NCBI GenBank assembly: GCA_964036275.1
Contig: OZ038436.1
Span: 22,719,904-22,783,903, forward strand
Source: Litoditis marina
Lineage: Eukaryota; Nematoda; Chromadorea; Rhabditida; Rhabditidae
Reading direction: 5' to 3'
DNA: 64,000 nt
A program made the translations under genes and the position numbers. Positions 35,509-48,386 of the stretch are shown here, piece by piece; position 1 is the first letter of the stretch, and every line of letters starts with the position of its first letter. The notes below the pieces were generated by a model, which searched no databases, was not told where the DNA came from, and was given only the letters and a program-made list of their open reading frames with translations.

Positions 35509-38500
35509 GAGTAGATCACGGACTGAGCTAGAAACCACAGTAATCAGATGAACGCTCAGACTGATTCGACATTTCTTTTACAATCGACATTTCAAAGAAG
35601 TCCTGACATTAGGTGTAACTTCGTTATCTGTACTTTTTCACAACTATCGTAGGAATATAATGCGTGTAGCGATGGGTCCCGGGGGGCCAAAGGGCTCATT
35701 AGAAGTCTCGGAGAGCACTATCTAATGAACTCGGCCACCTCTACGCAACGTGTATATGAGAGAGCGAAAAGTGGAACATCGCACGTACACACCACACTCG
35801 ACATCAAAAAGTTTGGAGTTCGCGGAAAACGACATTTTATTTGAATGGTGCACTTGTCAGTAATACGTGCCACTAGCTAAAGCATGTACGTGAATAACTA
35901 CAGTATACATTCAAACTCTGAAATGACCGGACACACTTTCAGGAATATTACAATGATACAGAAGCGGATATGAAAACTTCTACGGTTGATATTGATACTA
36001 TATATTTGTAAATGAATCACAATAAATTGCCAAACAGATAGGCCTTAACAAGTTTATTATTTCTCATTATTGTCATAGGTTCAAAGATATTCACCGACAG
36101 CGTAACCCCCAACGGCTTCAAATTCATTTCTACCACTCAACATGAATGTTCTATATAAACCATGCACATCTATAGGATGTGAGATATGAGAGAGAATGGG
36201 GTATGATACGAAGTTTGCAAATGTGTAAATTTCCAAGAAATGATGCCATTCAATAAGGTAATGAGAGAGGAACAGGTGAAATGCTGAATAAAGAGTTGAA
36301 CTCCTGCGTCTTTTTATTGGAATCAGCAGGCAATATTTGTTGCAAATGCTGATATCAATGTATCAAAGTATATTGGCGATATTTTCGCATTATATTTGCA
36401 AATAGTTACAAGGGTGTACGCCCAACCTTGTTTATTACGTATGTGAAACTTGTGGATCACACAGAGTTTCATTGAATGTAGAAGTCACGTCTAACGTGAA
36501 AAAAGCAAGAAAGATCAGTGAATGTTCACGTTATCTTGGCACATTTTGAAACTATTGGTTACTAGTTTTAGGTGATTCAGTGATTAGTGGTTCAGGTGTT
36601 ATACCAAAAATGTTAGATTGAAAAGTTGTTAAAAAAGTAACCGAAACCGAGTAACAGTTTCCATCACGAACGTTCAGCCAGCGTGGTGTGTACAGGAACT
36701 GGCACCAAATCCTGCCCCCCCCCGCTGTACTTAAACAAAATCCTGCCCATAATACAAAATCATGGAGATTTCCTGACACGCTTATAGTGTAATGCATGGA
36801 AATATTATAATCCGAGATTTTGTGTGTGTTAAAGAAGGGGTGATTAGGGAGAAGAAAGCGAGTGGCGGGGAAGTTTTTCGTGGAAGGGTCGACTGGTCTG
36901 AAAAAGTAGAGGGAATGAACATGTATCAACGGATATCAGCACGGCTAACGAAGACCACAAAAACCGATGGACAGAACAATGGAACGTTTATTCCAGGAAA
37001 AACACACAGGAACAAGAGACTGAGATCTGCTGGAACTCTAAAAATTTCAGTTTTTGAGCAACAACGTTCCCGATTTGATGTATTTGATAGTACCACACAA
37101 ACATTGCCTGATCACTGGCTAGTATTGCACTTTTGACAGGAAAGGGGATAACATAGGTCCATATATGTTGTATTATTGAAAAGTTTTTTGACAGGAACAA
37201 TAACCTCTTGAATGCACCGGGGGAAGTTTGGTAAAATAGTAGTAGGTAAACGTGAACGCGTTTATCTGCTTGCGATTTTGAATCGCGAAAGTTTTCGAAG
37301 AAAAAGCGAAAAGAGTACCGCATAGTTAGAATATCATGCATTTGAGCTCCGCTTGTTTTTACGTCACAGCGGTATTTATTTAGTTGTATGCCGATGTCAG
37401 ATTTCGTGGCAACATATCTGTAGAATATGTGTGCTTTTAAGAGAGAATTTCATACCTTTCAATGTAACTTGAATGAGTGTTTTCGAGCGCTATTTCAGAG
37501 ATATGGTACACTTTCATTGCTTTTCATAGACCGCGTGGTTAATCTGCTACAACTAAGTACGGGTTGCTAGTGTTATTCCTTGCTTAGCCGTGTCGTTTTT
37601 TGATGGAACGCCTAGGAAGATACTCAGACTAGAATGACAGAAAGTTCGGGATATTGTACGTTTACTACGTGTACACAAAGACAGTAACATGTACTCTACT
37701 ACACGTTGTGCATGAAATCCCAATCGCCCACGAATTTGAAAGATATAGTTCGCTTCTTCCACAGCAAGCCTCTATGGTGTATCATCCCCTGTTTATAGTT
37801 TGTCCCGATGCTTTCCGGTCAAAGTTCGTGAGTTGTTGCGTGTTTCGAGATCAACTATGCATATTTGGCAACTCCCTATAATAAATGACAAGTGAGATTT
37901 AAAGTTTTCTTCATTCTCCATCTCGAGATAACTTACTAAACTTTTAACGATTCAGAGGCTTTTAAATTTTTTGAAATTACATCCCTGGCATCTCCTGGCA
38001 CCAAGTTTTTGCAAAATTTGCACTTAGTTAGCAGCTAATACGGATTGATTTCAAATTTTCAAATACATGGCTTTTTCGGTAACTTGAGAGATCTCTGAAT
38101 CACACTCTCGAATTTCGAGAAATTGGCTACGGTATAAGACAAATAAGAGAAGAGGAGTCTACAATTTTCACCATATTTGGTATTTGCTCAAAGATTCCGC
38201 AACTATTTACACTCTAATTTTTCAAAAATCGTCCTTTTCACGGAAGATAGTTACATACCGGGCTTCATTCGTGTACGGTTAGTATGTTTCCTTCAGTTCA
38301 ATTTTTCCGTTTCAGTTTTATCCGTGTAAATCCCGTAACGTTTCTAATCACACTCTGAACGTTTGCAAGTGCGTGGAAATAACTTTGTACGTAGTTTGTT
38401 CGCCCTAGCGTTTCCCCAAACATCTGATGTGCATGGCAGATTGAACCCTAAGTCATTCACTTTCTAAATCGATGACTGTGTCTTTCTACGAAGCCACCAA

Positions 38501-41478
38501 GATCTAGCAATAATGTGGATAATCAGTCGTGATCTAACAATCCCCTGGATTACAACCTAGACTCTACATGAGTCATGCTTCGATGTATGGACAGCAAGTT
38601 ACGGAACACTTATGAAATGCTGAAACACTCGGAGAAAGTAGACAAGTGTTGTGAGGAATGGACAAATTTCGAGCTCAACTGTGGGTAGGAATGTTGGTCA
38701 TAAATAATGGAAATATCAACTATCGAGATACATCTTAACGTGTGAAGTAGACTCTTCAATAGTACACTGAAACGTGTGCACACGTTCGAGAAAGTACAAT
38801 GGTAATGCATACCATTGTTGAAAAAGAAGTTATCATTGCAAAACATTGAGATAAGTTCAAATAACAATTTTCCTCGCACTACACGTGCCAAGAAAGCTTT
38901 TCGACAAAATAATAAAGTTAGTAAAGACGTAAACACAACGGAACGATAACAGCGAATCATCGTCGTGCAGTATGAGATGTTACGATTATGCTAAAGTTCA
39001 CATGAACCATGTTCCACGGCTTTTATTTTTTTATCTGGCTTAAAGGAAGATCTCTGAGATATTTCATGGAATACGAGAGAACCTGGTGGTGGTGTCTGGT
39101 AACATCTATGGAGATTACAACTTGTGAAAAACCAAGTTTTAATACAATAAAACGCGCGGAAATTGAAACGTTTATCCCTTCAGTTTTATAGGCTATGACA
39201 AAAGTTGTAAAAATGTTATTATTGACTAGTTGAGGACATGAGACCTTCGGAAACATTTTGGAAATACACATCTAGGCAAACACAAGCGAGTCGCTAGAAA
39301 CCTTTAGAACGAAGTTGAAGTGAGAGGCTTGAAGCGACACTCTCGACCAACTCGGAAGAAACACTGAACATCCATGGGTAACTAACTAACTATATTGGAA
39401 TTGGGAAAAACCAGTTAGACTGTAAAATGTTACATTTCGAGAGAGTACGAGAGCAAAACAATGGGTGGGCGCGAGAAAAACAAGTTAGAAGGAAGCGAAA
39501 AGGTTAGGGGCTACTGCTAAATAGTTGGGGTGTAATGCTGGAATTGTGAGGAAAAGTACGAAATTCGGCATAGTATAAACTTATTCTAACTTCCAACTTT
39601 ACCACAGTCTTCATGAACATATAATAATAATGTTTTTACAGATATTATGAAATATTTTCGTTCCAACTAAGTTCGACAGTACTACACTCATAGTAGAGGA
39701 AATGAACGATTGTTAATTGTAGTTTCGTGATAAAAGCTCTGAATTAATTCTCTTCGAGCGACAATCTAATCTGTTCTGATGCCTTTTGGTTTTTAGGGTC
39801 AACACAAATGAAGAATATTTGCGATTTGCACAAGAATGAAGCATTTATTGTGAATCATATTGGTATATTTAGACAGTTTTTTTGATGTGCTGGTGAAAAC
39901 CGAAAGCCCAAATCTGAGAATAACCAGAAAACATCACTGGTCAACTTTTTATTCTGCTGTGCCGAACATGGATGGGGATAGTTCAAGCACTCTCGAGGTA
40001 GGAAACTTATATACTGTAAAATTGCATGAAAGTTACAATAGTGTTGCTGATTTCTTTGTTTGTAGAAAATATAATAAGAATAGAATGAAGGTAAATAGCT
40101 AATTACTACAAATTTCCAGGGATAACACGTGAGTGCATTCCCCGGAGATGTGGTTGAAGACATACAGCAAAGATTGAAACACAACTTTGAAGAGTTGAAA
40201 CCCAAAAACGTTTCTAACTAGGAACTGAGGTGTATCGAACACATCAGATAAGAGCTCTGACTTACTAGTAAAATGAAGAAATATAATTCAAAAAATGGTA
40301 AAAGAGGGTACATGTTTGAGGTCAAACTGTTGAGAAAAGTATGAAAAAAGTCGTGAAAACGTACAATGATCAAAGCTTGGGATGTTTCTTCACGTACTAC
40401 TTGGTCATATTTTCAAGTTTAACAATTTAGGACTCTATTCAGGTTTGGCGTAGCACTCGTATTTCTGTCTATCATAATGCTGCCTAGTTTAATTGTTAAA
40501 TATGATGTTCACGGTTATTTGCAGGTAGATTTGCAATTTGGTTAAAAGTTTGCTACCTCTAGAAAAGTCGAAGGGATTCCGATACTGTAGCCGAATACGA
40601 TATGTTATCAGATTGGCCTAAGTGCAAAGGGGAATACATAATGATGGGAACGGCCGCGATCCATGTTTTCAAGCATTGTTCGCTTAAACGGATTGACTCT
40701 GAATTTGATAATGTACTACTTCATGTGGATGATTCATTCGGGAAAATGTAGAAGAATACCGGATAAAAAGTTTTAAGAATTGCCATGATGTGCTGCTTGT
40801 TTCCGACAAAAACCTTTTCGACAAAAAACTTTTCTAAGAAAGAGGAGAAGTGGTAATTTGCAGTTCGTATCTCACTTGCGATAAATCGAACAGTTTTTTT
40901 CGTGAAAAACTTTGCACTTTGCTTTTTGCTGCCGTACTCTTTCAAAAACGTTTTGAATAATTCTACTTGAGAGAGAATTCATACCACTCGTGCGCGTTTT
41001 TGAGCTATCAATCAAAAGATACAACTAACATGAGAATACCAAGTTTTCGAGTTATGAAGAAAATCACGAGGTCCAACTTGATGGAGGCGAACAACCGATT
41101 ATTTAAACGCCTGAAGGTGAGCTGACAACTTTGATTCTGCTCTTAACTGCTAGAAAACCGGTACCTAAGATAGTATTTTTTCTCAGTGTCACTATCGAAA
41201 TATAGGCTTAGCAGGGTTATGCCTTAGTTCCGCACGAATAGCTGAGCACGGTGGGTGTTTTGAGTACTGTTCGTCGAAAAATGGCAAGCTCCTGACCGTT
41301 GAACCTCTAAGCTTCAAGTCAACTTCTGATCTCTCAATCTTCGCCGCTTTTAAAACTGTTTTGGTTGTAAATTTTAGGTAAACGTCCATTTGAGCTTTCT
41401 TTTAGTCTACGCACACAGTACTATTTTGAAATGAGGACCGCAACGCGGAATCTTGTGCTATAGTTTGCTTCGAAGAAA
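35509..41478. other. Long gene-poor region, no supported gene
   Basis: No exon chain recognised on either strand. A run of nine C at about 36715-36723. A plus-strand open frame 39860-40102 is followed within 90 bases by a second protein-like stretch in a closed frame (40132-40221, FPGDVVEDIQQRLKHNFEEL, ending at TAG). A TAA separates the two and no consistent intron removes it; this could be a decayed gene. The rest looks like AT-rich intergenic DNA. Confidence 0.4.
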
Positions 41479-41584
41479 GACGATTATGTGATCCAATCTG
41501 AAAGATTCGGTCCTTTAAACTGCAATACATTTTTCAATTGCAGTTTAAAGGACCGAAGCGTCGTGATTGGTCCACATAATCGTC
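41479..41584. repeat. Hairpin element, GACGATTATGTG ends
   Basis: Left GACGATTATGTGATCCAATC and right GATTGGTCCACATAATCGTC are inverted copies. The inner arms TTCGGTCCTTTAAACTGCAA / TTGCAGTTTAAAGGACCGAA are perfect. About 106 bp with a short loop, MITE-like; no target duplication recognised. Confidence 0.75.
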
Positions 41585-41748
41585 CTACTTTAACCTAATG
41601 AGACAAACAACGAGCATTTCAAACGGTGGACCCGAGTTGGCGAGAGAGATGAGACAATGCGTGTCCGGAAGAGTTTCGATGAGTGTTGTTGGTGTTGACT
41701 GGGAGAATGGCGTCAAATGTCACTGGCTGCCCTTACGTCTCCTTCAAT

Positions 41749-41789
41749 GTTGTGGCAGGTTAGTCACGCGGCCCCGTACCCAGTACGAC
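41749..41789. repeat. Perfect 41-bp direct repeat, unit 1
   Basis: GC-rich segment starting GTTGTGGCAGGTTAGTCACG and ending CCCAGTACGAC, identical to 42134-42174. It contains GGCAG|GTTAGT, which reads as a splice donor. Upstream, ATG 41707 opens MASNVTGCPYVSFNVVA up to that donor. No partner exon was found. Confidence 0.9.
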
Positions 41790-42133
41790 GGCTCACAACT
41801 CGAATGCGACAAGAACCATCTGTGAAACAATGTGATTTGTTGCTTCATGTTCCACGTTTTGTTCGTTAGATCACAATGTTACATAGTGAGGGTTCATGTA
41901 TGTAGTCAAATATGGAGATTACCAGGAAGAAAAGTTGTTTATCAGAATATGGACAACATACAAGTCAAGCTGTCGTTGGACTATATTAGAAGGTTATGAA
42001 TTTGGATGAGTTTATTCACGTCATATTGTTGTGATATGGTGTATCACTTTCCACAGATCAGAGGACAGATAAGCAAATACACTATTTTTCTTTCAGAATT
42101 TCTTGTAAATATGAAAGTCAGTTTGTTTCAGAG

Positions 42134-42174
42134 GTTGTGGCAGGTTAGTCACGCGGCCCCGTACCCAGTACGAC
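42134..42174. repeat. Perfect 41-bp direct repeat, unit 2
   Basis: Identical to unit 1, 385 bp downstream. Here it directly follows an acceptor-like TTTGTTTCAG, so the donor-like site has a different left context. Confidence 0.9.
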
Positions 42175-42557
42175 CGATCACACAGCAGAAACAATGGACA
42201 CGTCTCGGACTTGCGAGGCTCGTCTGAGACATCTTCGGGCAGGGGTGACGGCGCCGCGGGATGATCCGTTGAGACTGATTCTCTCTGTCTCGGTCTCTCT
42301 CTATATCTCTCTTTCTCTTTTTCCTTCCTGTTTTTGACTTTTCCACTTCCACACCTTTCTTTTTTTGGACTTTCCCTTACCCTTTTAGTTTCGTTACAGA
42401 GTTGAAACTGTCTCTCTCTATTTTTACCTTCTGTTGTATTCTTCGCGCGCTCTCTCTCTCTCTCTCTACCTCTACTTCTGTCTACCTTCCTCCCCCCTCT
42501 CGCCCTTTGCCCTCCTATTTTCTCTTTCTCTATCTTTTCCTCTCTCTCTCTCTCTAT

Positions 42558-42953
42558 TAGGGTTGTTAAAGTCGAACTCGAAACTCGAAAACTCTAAATT
42601 TCTCAAAACTCGAAAACTCGAAAACTCGAAAACTCGAAACTTTCCAAAACGCGACAACTCGAAAACTCGAAAACTCGATTTTTCGCCAAACTCGAAAACT
42701 CGAAATTTTGAACGCGAAAACTCGAAAATCAAAATTTCGGACTCGAAAAATGTATCTTTTGGGTCCAAAAACACTCAAAACTCGACTCGACTCGAAAAAA
42801 CTCGAAATTTCCCAAAACTCGAAAACTCGAAACTCGAAATTTCCCAAAACTCGAAAACTCGAAAACTCGAAAACTCGCAAACTCGAAATTTCCCAAAACT
42901 CAAAAACTCGAAAACTCGAAAACTCGAAATTTCGAACTCGATTAACAACCCTA
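42558..42953. mobile_element. Non-autonomous hAT-like element with CTCGAAAA satellite core, copy 2
   Basis: A 396-bp element with the same termini as copy 1 (TAGGGTTGTTAA ... TTAACAACCCTA), in the same orientation, and with the shared internal segment around GGGTCCAAAAACACTCAAAA. It is flanked by a perfect 8-bp direct repeat CTCTCTAT at 42550-42557 and 42954-42961. It inserted into CT microsatellite sequence, which continues on both sides. The 229-bp length difference from copy 1 lies in the number of AACTCGAAA units. The 255-residue plus-strand open frame here is a repeat artefact. Confidence 0.85.
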
Positions 42954-42969
42954 CTCTCTATATCTTACT

Positions 42970-43032
<63 letters not shown>
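42970..43032. repeat. CT microsatellite, right of hAT-like insertion
   Basis: Uninterrupted (CT)n of about 60 bases, with further CT tracts at 42287-42305 and 42450-42470 and 42540-42555. The satellite-cored element sits within this simple-sequence block. Confidence 0.9.
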
Positions 43033-43034
<2 letters not shown>

Positions 43035-43653
43035 AGACTCTGTGCACTATCGTACTGATTCATCTCCACTATGAACCGGTTCAGCTGTCCATTACTGACC
43101 AAACAATGTTACTACTATTGTTACAAACCTACAACAACTTTCCTGTTTTCGGCAGCGAACTTTCACTTACAAATGTTTTCAAGTCAGAAATACATTGGTA
43201 AACAAGTCGTTTCCGAAAAGGGGTTTCAATTGAGGAACCATGGGAATTTTCATGAAGAAGTATTGTTAGCAGCTTTCGAACGTTTTTATTAAATCTCAAT
43301 AAACTGAGATATTCTAAACAACAAAGGAACATATACGAGAAATTATGAACAGTTCGCGTCACAGAGATCTGAACAAAAACTTATACAGTATCTATTGAAT
43401 CCAAAATTTACGTGGAAACGTAAATGAACGTTAGAATTCACGTTTTTAAACTCTACTATGGATATGATTGAAAGTACGACGAAGCATCATATTAGAATTA
43501 ATTATCACAATAAAACGAAAAATACACAATTAACGAATGAAAAAGTACATATTTATCACAGTTGATAACGGGGGAGAGAATCCTAAGCTGAATAAGTGTT
43601 CTAAAAGGAAACTAAAAAAGGTTTGGAGTCTGCTTAGCCATAAAAAAGTGCAC

Positions 43654-43659
43654 TTTATT
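43654..43659 (-). terminator. Candidate poly(A) signal of the Tubby-like gene
   Basis: AATAAA on minus, 52 bases beyond the stop codon at 43711-43713. That implies a very short 3' UTR; a second candidate lies at about 43287 on minus. Confidence 0.5.
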
Positions 43660-43710
43660 TACTTTCTTTTTTTTAAGACAGGGGTTAGGGAAGAAGAGTC
43701 ACATATTGTT

Positions 43711-46700
43711 TCATTCGCAAGCGAGTTTTCCGTGGAAACTGGTCATGGCTATTCCGAATGCTTGAAGGGCACTCAACGGGTATCTGAAGTCCATTGTGAA
43801 GGTATCGTCTGACATTCGTCCGAATTGCATAACGATGTAGTCGGCTGGAAATATCAAAATAGTTGCTACCAGTTGTCTTCTTGTTTTTGTAGTTTGATCT
43901 CGAAAAACACGCTGTTTCGCACACAAACCAAACTCCAGCTCAACATCAGCCGCTTCATATTTTTAATCAAAGTTGTGTTCTGTGTTGTATCGTTAGTTTT
44001 ATGTGAACTTCTGCGTCGTGCATGCTAACTTTACGATGAGTATTTCGGTGAGAACGTAACTGATTTGACGAACCCAACACCTTCAAGTTCAGTTCTTCAA
44101 TTTTCGTAAACTCGAAATTTTCTGTTTAGAAAGATCCTTTAGTTTCAGAAAGAAGATTCGATAGATCCAAACTCACGGTCCAACGGATGAATAATTTGAA
44201 AGTTTTTCACCGACGCCTGCGTGACGCGACCATGGAAGTTCAACACGTATGATTGTGTATCTGGAGGAGATATTGTATATTCCCTATTTCATCAACAAAC
44301 AGATTAGCCGTTTTCCTCGAAATCAGTCAACGTGTTGGTGTTCTTTAACGAACAAAACAGCAGAAAAACTACCAGCTGAACTACTTACATTTCTCGAACA
44401 TCTCACATCTGTAACCCCAATAAGGTTTTTGAGGTAATTTTAAATGGAATGAGTACGGTTACATGTTTTTGTATACTAACTTCAATCAGTGTTACGGTGG
44501 ACTTCCAAAAGTGTTGCCGGCTCATATAAAAATAGAAAAATACTACCTCTTTCTCCGCCCAAAAATGTTTGGTTGACATATAAAGTGGTTTCTACACTCT
44601 GAAGACTGTTAAGAAAGTTGTGTAACTGCTTGAAAACCATGCATTTTCTGAAAAAAAGCTACCTTCGTTCCAGATTGGGTTTTTGTTCTGCATCACCACA
44701 ATCTGGCTGCTATCTCTTTCACGGTCGTTTCGAACTCTTTTGAATCTTTCCAGCAAAGTATCCTTGTCCTGAAACGGAAATGTACTAACACTTTTTCGTG
44801 TTTTTTGTAGTTTAATCTCTCTATTCTACAGTCATTATTGGTGACATGAGCTTGCTCTTGGAGCAACGTTTCGGTGCTTTTTTTCTGTTTTGGCCACTTA
44901 TATGTTATCAAAGCTCGAAATGTTTTCATGCAAAACTGTTTCGATTCAGGTTGGGCCACCTGTTTTGTCAACATGGAGTATTAAAACAGAACGAAACGAA
45001 TCTTGTATCTATTTTTACAATAACTCAGAACAAAGTTGATGCCTGTGTGTAGGAATTTTCGCTGAGAAAGCCAATATACCTCAACGGGTTGAATCCTCGT
45101 CCTCTTGAAGGCGTTGGAGACGTTGGGGTCGTACATTCCGGGAATGATCACAGTCATTCGGCGAGGCCCGCGGAAGCCCAGCACGTTGGTGTCCTGAACG
45201 AATTAGGATTTTGTTTCAATATTTATTTTAAAGAAATGAAAAAAGTCGGTAACTCTGTAAAACGTGATTAAGGCGTGATTAGGGGATTAGGGCCCAGTTA
45301 TACTCCGGTGAGCATACTTCAGTTAAAGTTGTTCGCAGGTGTCTTAGTATGCTTTCTTCTGATCACAATCACGTATAGTGCATGCCGGAGTTTAGTCATG
45401 GTACTACGTTTACGTTTAGTGTACGTTTGGTCATCTCTGTTCTTCAGAGTTGTGTCACTCACATATAGCACAGCTGCGAGTTCTTGTCGAACATCAACAG
45501 TGTTGCACTTCTTCGGGTTCTTTCCCTCGTCGTACAGCGTGAACGAAGTTCCCATCGCGTTTGATCTGAGAACCCAGGTAGATTTATCAGTAATTCAGTA
45601 ATTGTAAAAGTCAGTTTCGATCTTCAGATTCAAGGGTCGGAAAGTTTTTTCAATACCATGACTCCTAAGAGTCCCAAGTGTTCACAGATAGGTGAAACGC
45701 GCTCTTCTTCTATTAGTACGACTTTATGGTTTCCTCAACTATAAATTACCAGAATCATTGTGCACACAGTTTGTACATGTTCGAGCTGTGAGTTTGTATA
45801 CTAGAAGTAAGATGAATAGTCACGTAGTTATCATTCACTTTGTCATTGCACGTTTCTGAGTTCTGCTGTGTTTAACATGTTTCACGTGACTCTGCAATTG
45901 ACTAGCAGTATAGTTAACTGTTTAGCAACGTACCTAACTTTGCCTACAAACGCGCCGCCATCCCTGGAGAGGTCAGTGGCATCTACGGAAATCAGGTAGT
46001 TGGCAGTGGTACTCTTCTTTCGTTTGCGAGCGGCTAGTAAGAAGATCTGAAAACACAAGTAGTGGGGAAATATACTCTAGACATTTGATAAATATATCTA
46101 GTAACAAAACGTTTTCGTTGAAATAATGAACCTATTTCAGAAAAGAAACATAATCATTGTCACAATAAAGACCGGACGGAATTCTAACACATGTACTATG
46201 CGTACAACAGTTCTCTCTGTCCTGTGACATTAGAAAACCATGTCAACACGTGTGTGAACGTATGCATTCATATCTATACTATTAGTCAATTGCATAGTCA
46301 TGTGAAACATGTTAAACACAGCAGAACCCACAAACGTGCAATGACAAAGTGCACGATTCCTCATTAGAATGCTAACTTCACGTGACTATTCAATTGACTT
46401 CTAGTATACTAAACGTGAAAAGGAACTGCTCATCACGTATTCATATATCCTCTTTTCTGACTGTACGTTCTAAAGAAACTGATGTACGAAGCGTTTAAAT
46501 TACAGTGTTTAGCAAAAACTGTGGTTTTAGTATTGGACGCTTTCGTGGTATCCCAGAAACTGAAAACAATACTCACCGCCTTCTTCTTTTCTCCTCTTTC
46601 CAAATGAAGATAGTAAGTGGGATACATGCCCTTGTCCATTCCCTTGTTGTCGCGAGTTATCGTGCATTTATGTACGCAATTACGTTTCGAAGGTTGGTGG

Positions 46701-48386
46701 ACAAAACTAGAAAAAAAAACCGAATGTGAAATATAAAACTTTTTCAGCTCAGAGTAAACTACATTTCCCCAACATAGACTTTCTTCTTAAAAGAAGAAGC
46801 AACTTTTAACGAGAGCTTGTGACGGTCAAGAATACTTAGACACACTGATATTTCCCTATCTTTAAAAATCTTTAAAGTATATCTCAAAAAACTTGCCGAC
46901 TGCCGGCTACTTCCACCTATTCTCGACCCCGTTCACCTAGTCGACTCTTTTCTGGACATTCATCCAGAGTCCAGAGCTAGTTAAAAAAAATTTCTGTCGC
47001 AAATAAGGGGAATCAGTAGTTCTCAATTGTGACAAACCTCTCAATATTAGCCTGAATGTTCTCAAAGTCCGGTTCTTCTTCGGAAGGAAGTGTGAATTCT
47101 TCGATTCCATCTTTCCAGGGATCGACGGCTGTAAAAGAAGTGTTCTCATAATACTATGTAAATTACCTATGAAAATACTATTACTTACACTAGAAGTAAA
47201 GAAAGAACAATAATCTGTGACCTGTATGATGATCGCCGCCTCGTAACGAAGCGACGTGAATGACTAAATATGTAAATAATAAATATCAATTACAAATGTG
47301 TAAAAGAACTCATTTGCAATCTGTTCTCATGGAGCTTGGCTAAAGGTATTTCTGTAATTGAAAATGTTAAAATATGAAGACTAGAACAAAAATAACCAAT
47401 ATTAGGACAATGTTAGGGTAGTTAATGAACCTAAGATAAAAAAACATACTCATTTCCTCCTCATCGCTGGGTACCATGGCGTTCAGATCGGCCTTTTCCA
47501 ATCTGCCGACCAGTGCCTCAGATTCACAACATTCCGGTCTGAAGTTCGATAATGTTCAAACTTCAAACGAATACAGAATCGACTTGCGTACAAAGAACGT
47601 CCTCTCAACACGTTAAAACCCAGATGTAAACGTTGTTTACACCTTCACGAATCGAATCGTAGAATCGTGCAAAAACCTCAATGATTCTCGGTGCAAGCTG
47701 CAAGCTAATCGGTTCCAAACTTCAATAGAACAGGTGAACATCTAACTCGCACTGACCAGGAGCGTCAATTTTCCACCTGGGGTTGTTCTAATAAAATTTT
47801 ACGATAAAAATAAAAGGTAAATCTGTTTGAACTTTTCTTGATATGTACAAGAGCAGCGTTATCATTCAAAAGAGAAAAAAACTTACGATGACGACTGCTC
47901 GTTGTTGCTGGGGGGAGTGAGGGATCTGACATTGATGAGGGTGGGACCACTTGTGGAGTCTGGGTCCGGGGTGAAGGCCAATGGACCGTCATAACACAGC
48001 TCGGATGACGTTCTGTAAGTAGAATATATATGAAAGTATTTTTTGTACAAAACATACTTTTTGTCAACGGAAATGCAGTGACACAGAAAAGACGCTATTA
48101 GAACAGTTCTATCCGCAAAATAATTGGGCAGCGAATCAAACTGATGAAACAGTTAGATGAAAAGGCTCAATTGTTGTACACAATGGTTACCGATTTAAGA
48201 GAGGCTTACATTCAAGAAACAAACAGTTTCACAAGGTGAATCGACATATGCTTTTATTACTAATTCAACACTCGAAACATTGAAGTGTACTAACCTGGAG
48301 CTCATTGAGTAGCTAGGAGTATTGGTCCGCATAACTGACGCGGAGCCCATTCTTTTCTGTCTTTGTTTCTCTTCCAGCATTTTACG
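43711..48386 (-). CDS. TUB: Tubby-family protein (TUB/TULP), N-terminus incomplete
   Basis: Tubby proteins bind PI(4,5)P2 through a C-terminal beta-barrel around a central helix and act as adaptors for ciliary GPCR trafficking with IFT-A (family knowledge). Eleven minus-strand exons join in phase: 48295-48386, 47887-48012, 47450-47538, 47038-47128, 46577-46706, 45934-46046, 45463-45565, 45080-45193, 44663-44768, 44177-44260, 43711-43844, giving 393 residues as seen. The first exon begins [12 protein letters not shown], matching the basic N-terminal QKLxxQRxxLExKQ region. A low-complexity acidic middle follows, then the tubby domain: [91 protein letters not shown] and terminal GKLACE. PIP2-contacting basic residues (ARKRKKS) and the [14 protein letters not shown] signature are intact. 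TUB versus TULP paralogue is not decided. The ATG exon lies upstream; 50659-50690 is a candidate. Confidence 0.93.
45797..45912. mobile_element. MITE, TATACTATTAGTCAATTG family, deleted copy
   Basis: 116-bp member in inverse orientation to the 46275 copy, with about 18 bp missing. It begins TATACTAGAAG and ends AGCAGTATA. It lies in a Tubby-gene intron, only 22 bp from the exon starting at 45934. Confidence 0.75.
46275..46408. mobile_element. MITE, TATACTATTAGTCAATTG family, intronic copy
   Basis: 134 bp with inverted ends TATACTATTAGTCAATTG and CAATTGACTTCTAGTATA. It is almost identical, in opposite orientation, to 57431-57564. The TA at each end would suit a TA-targeting Tc1/mariner-type transposase, but this is inference. 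Confidence 0.8.

Noticed and set aside
36552..36929. 125-codon minus-strand open frame
   Set aside because: Includes a poly-C stretch, has no splice sites or recognisable motif; judged chance.
42434..43201. 255-codon plus-strand open frame, Ser/Leu then SKTRKLEN repeats
   Set aside because: Made of CT microsatellite plus the second satellite-cored element; no gene signature.
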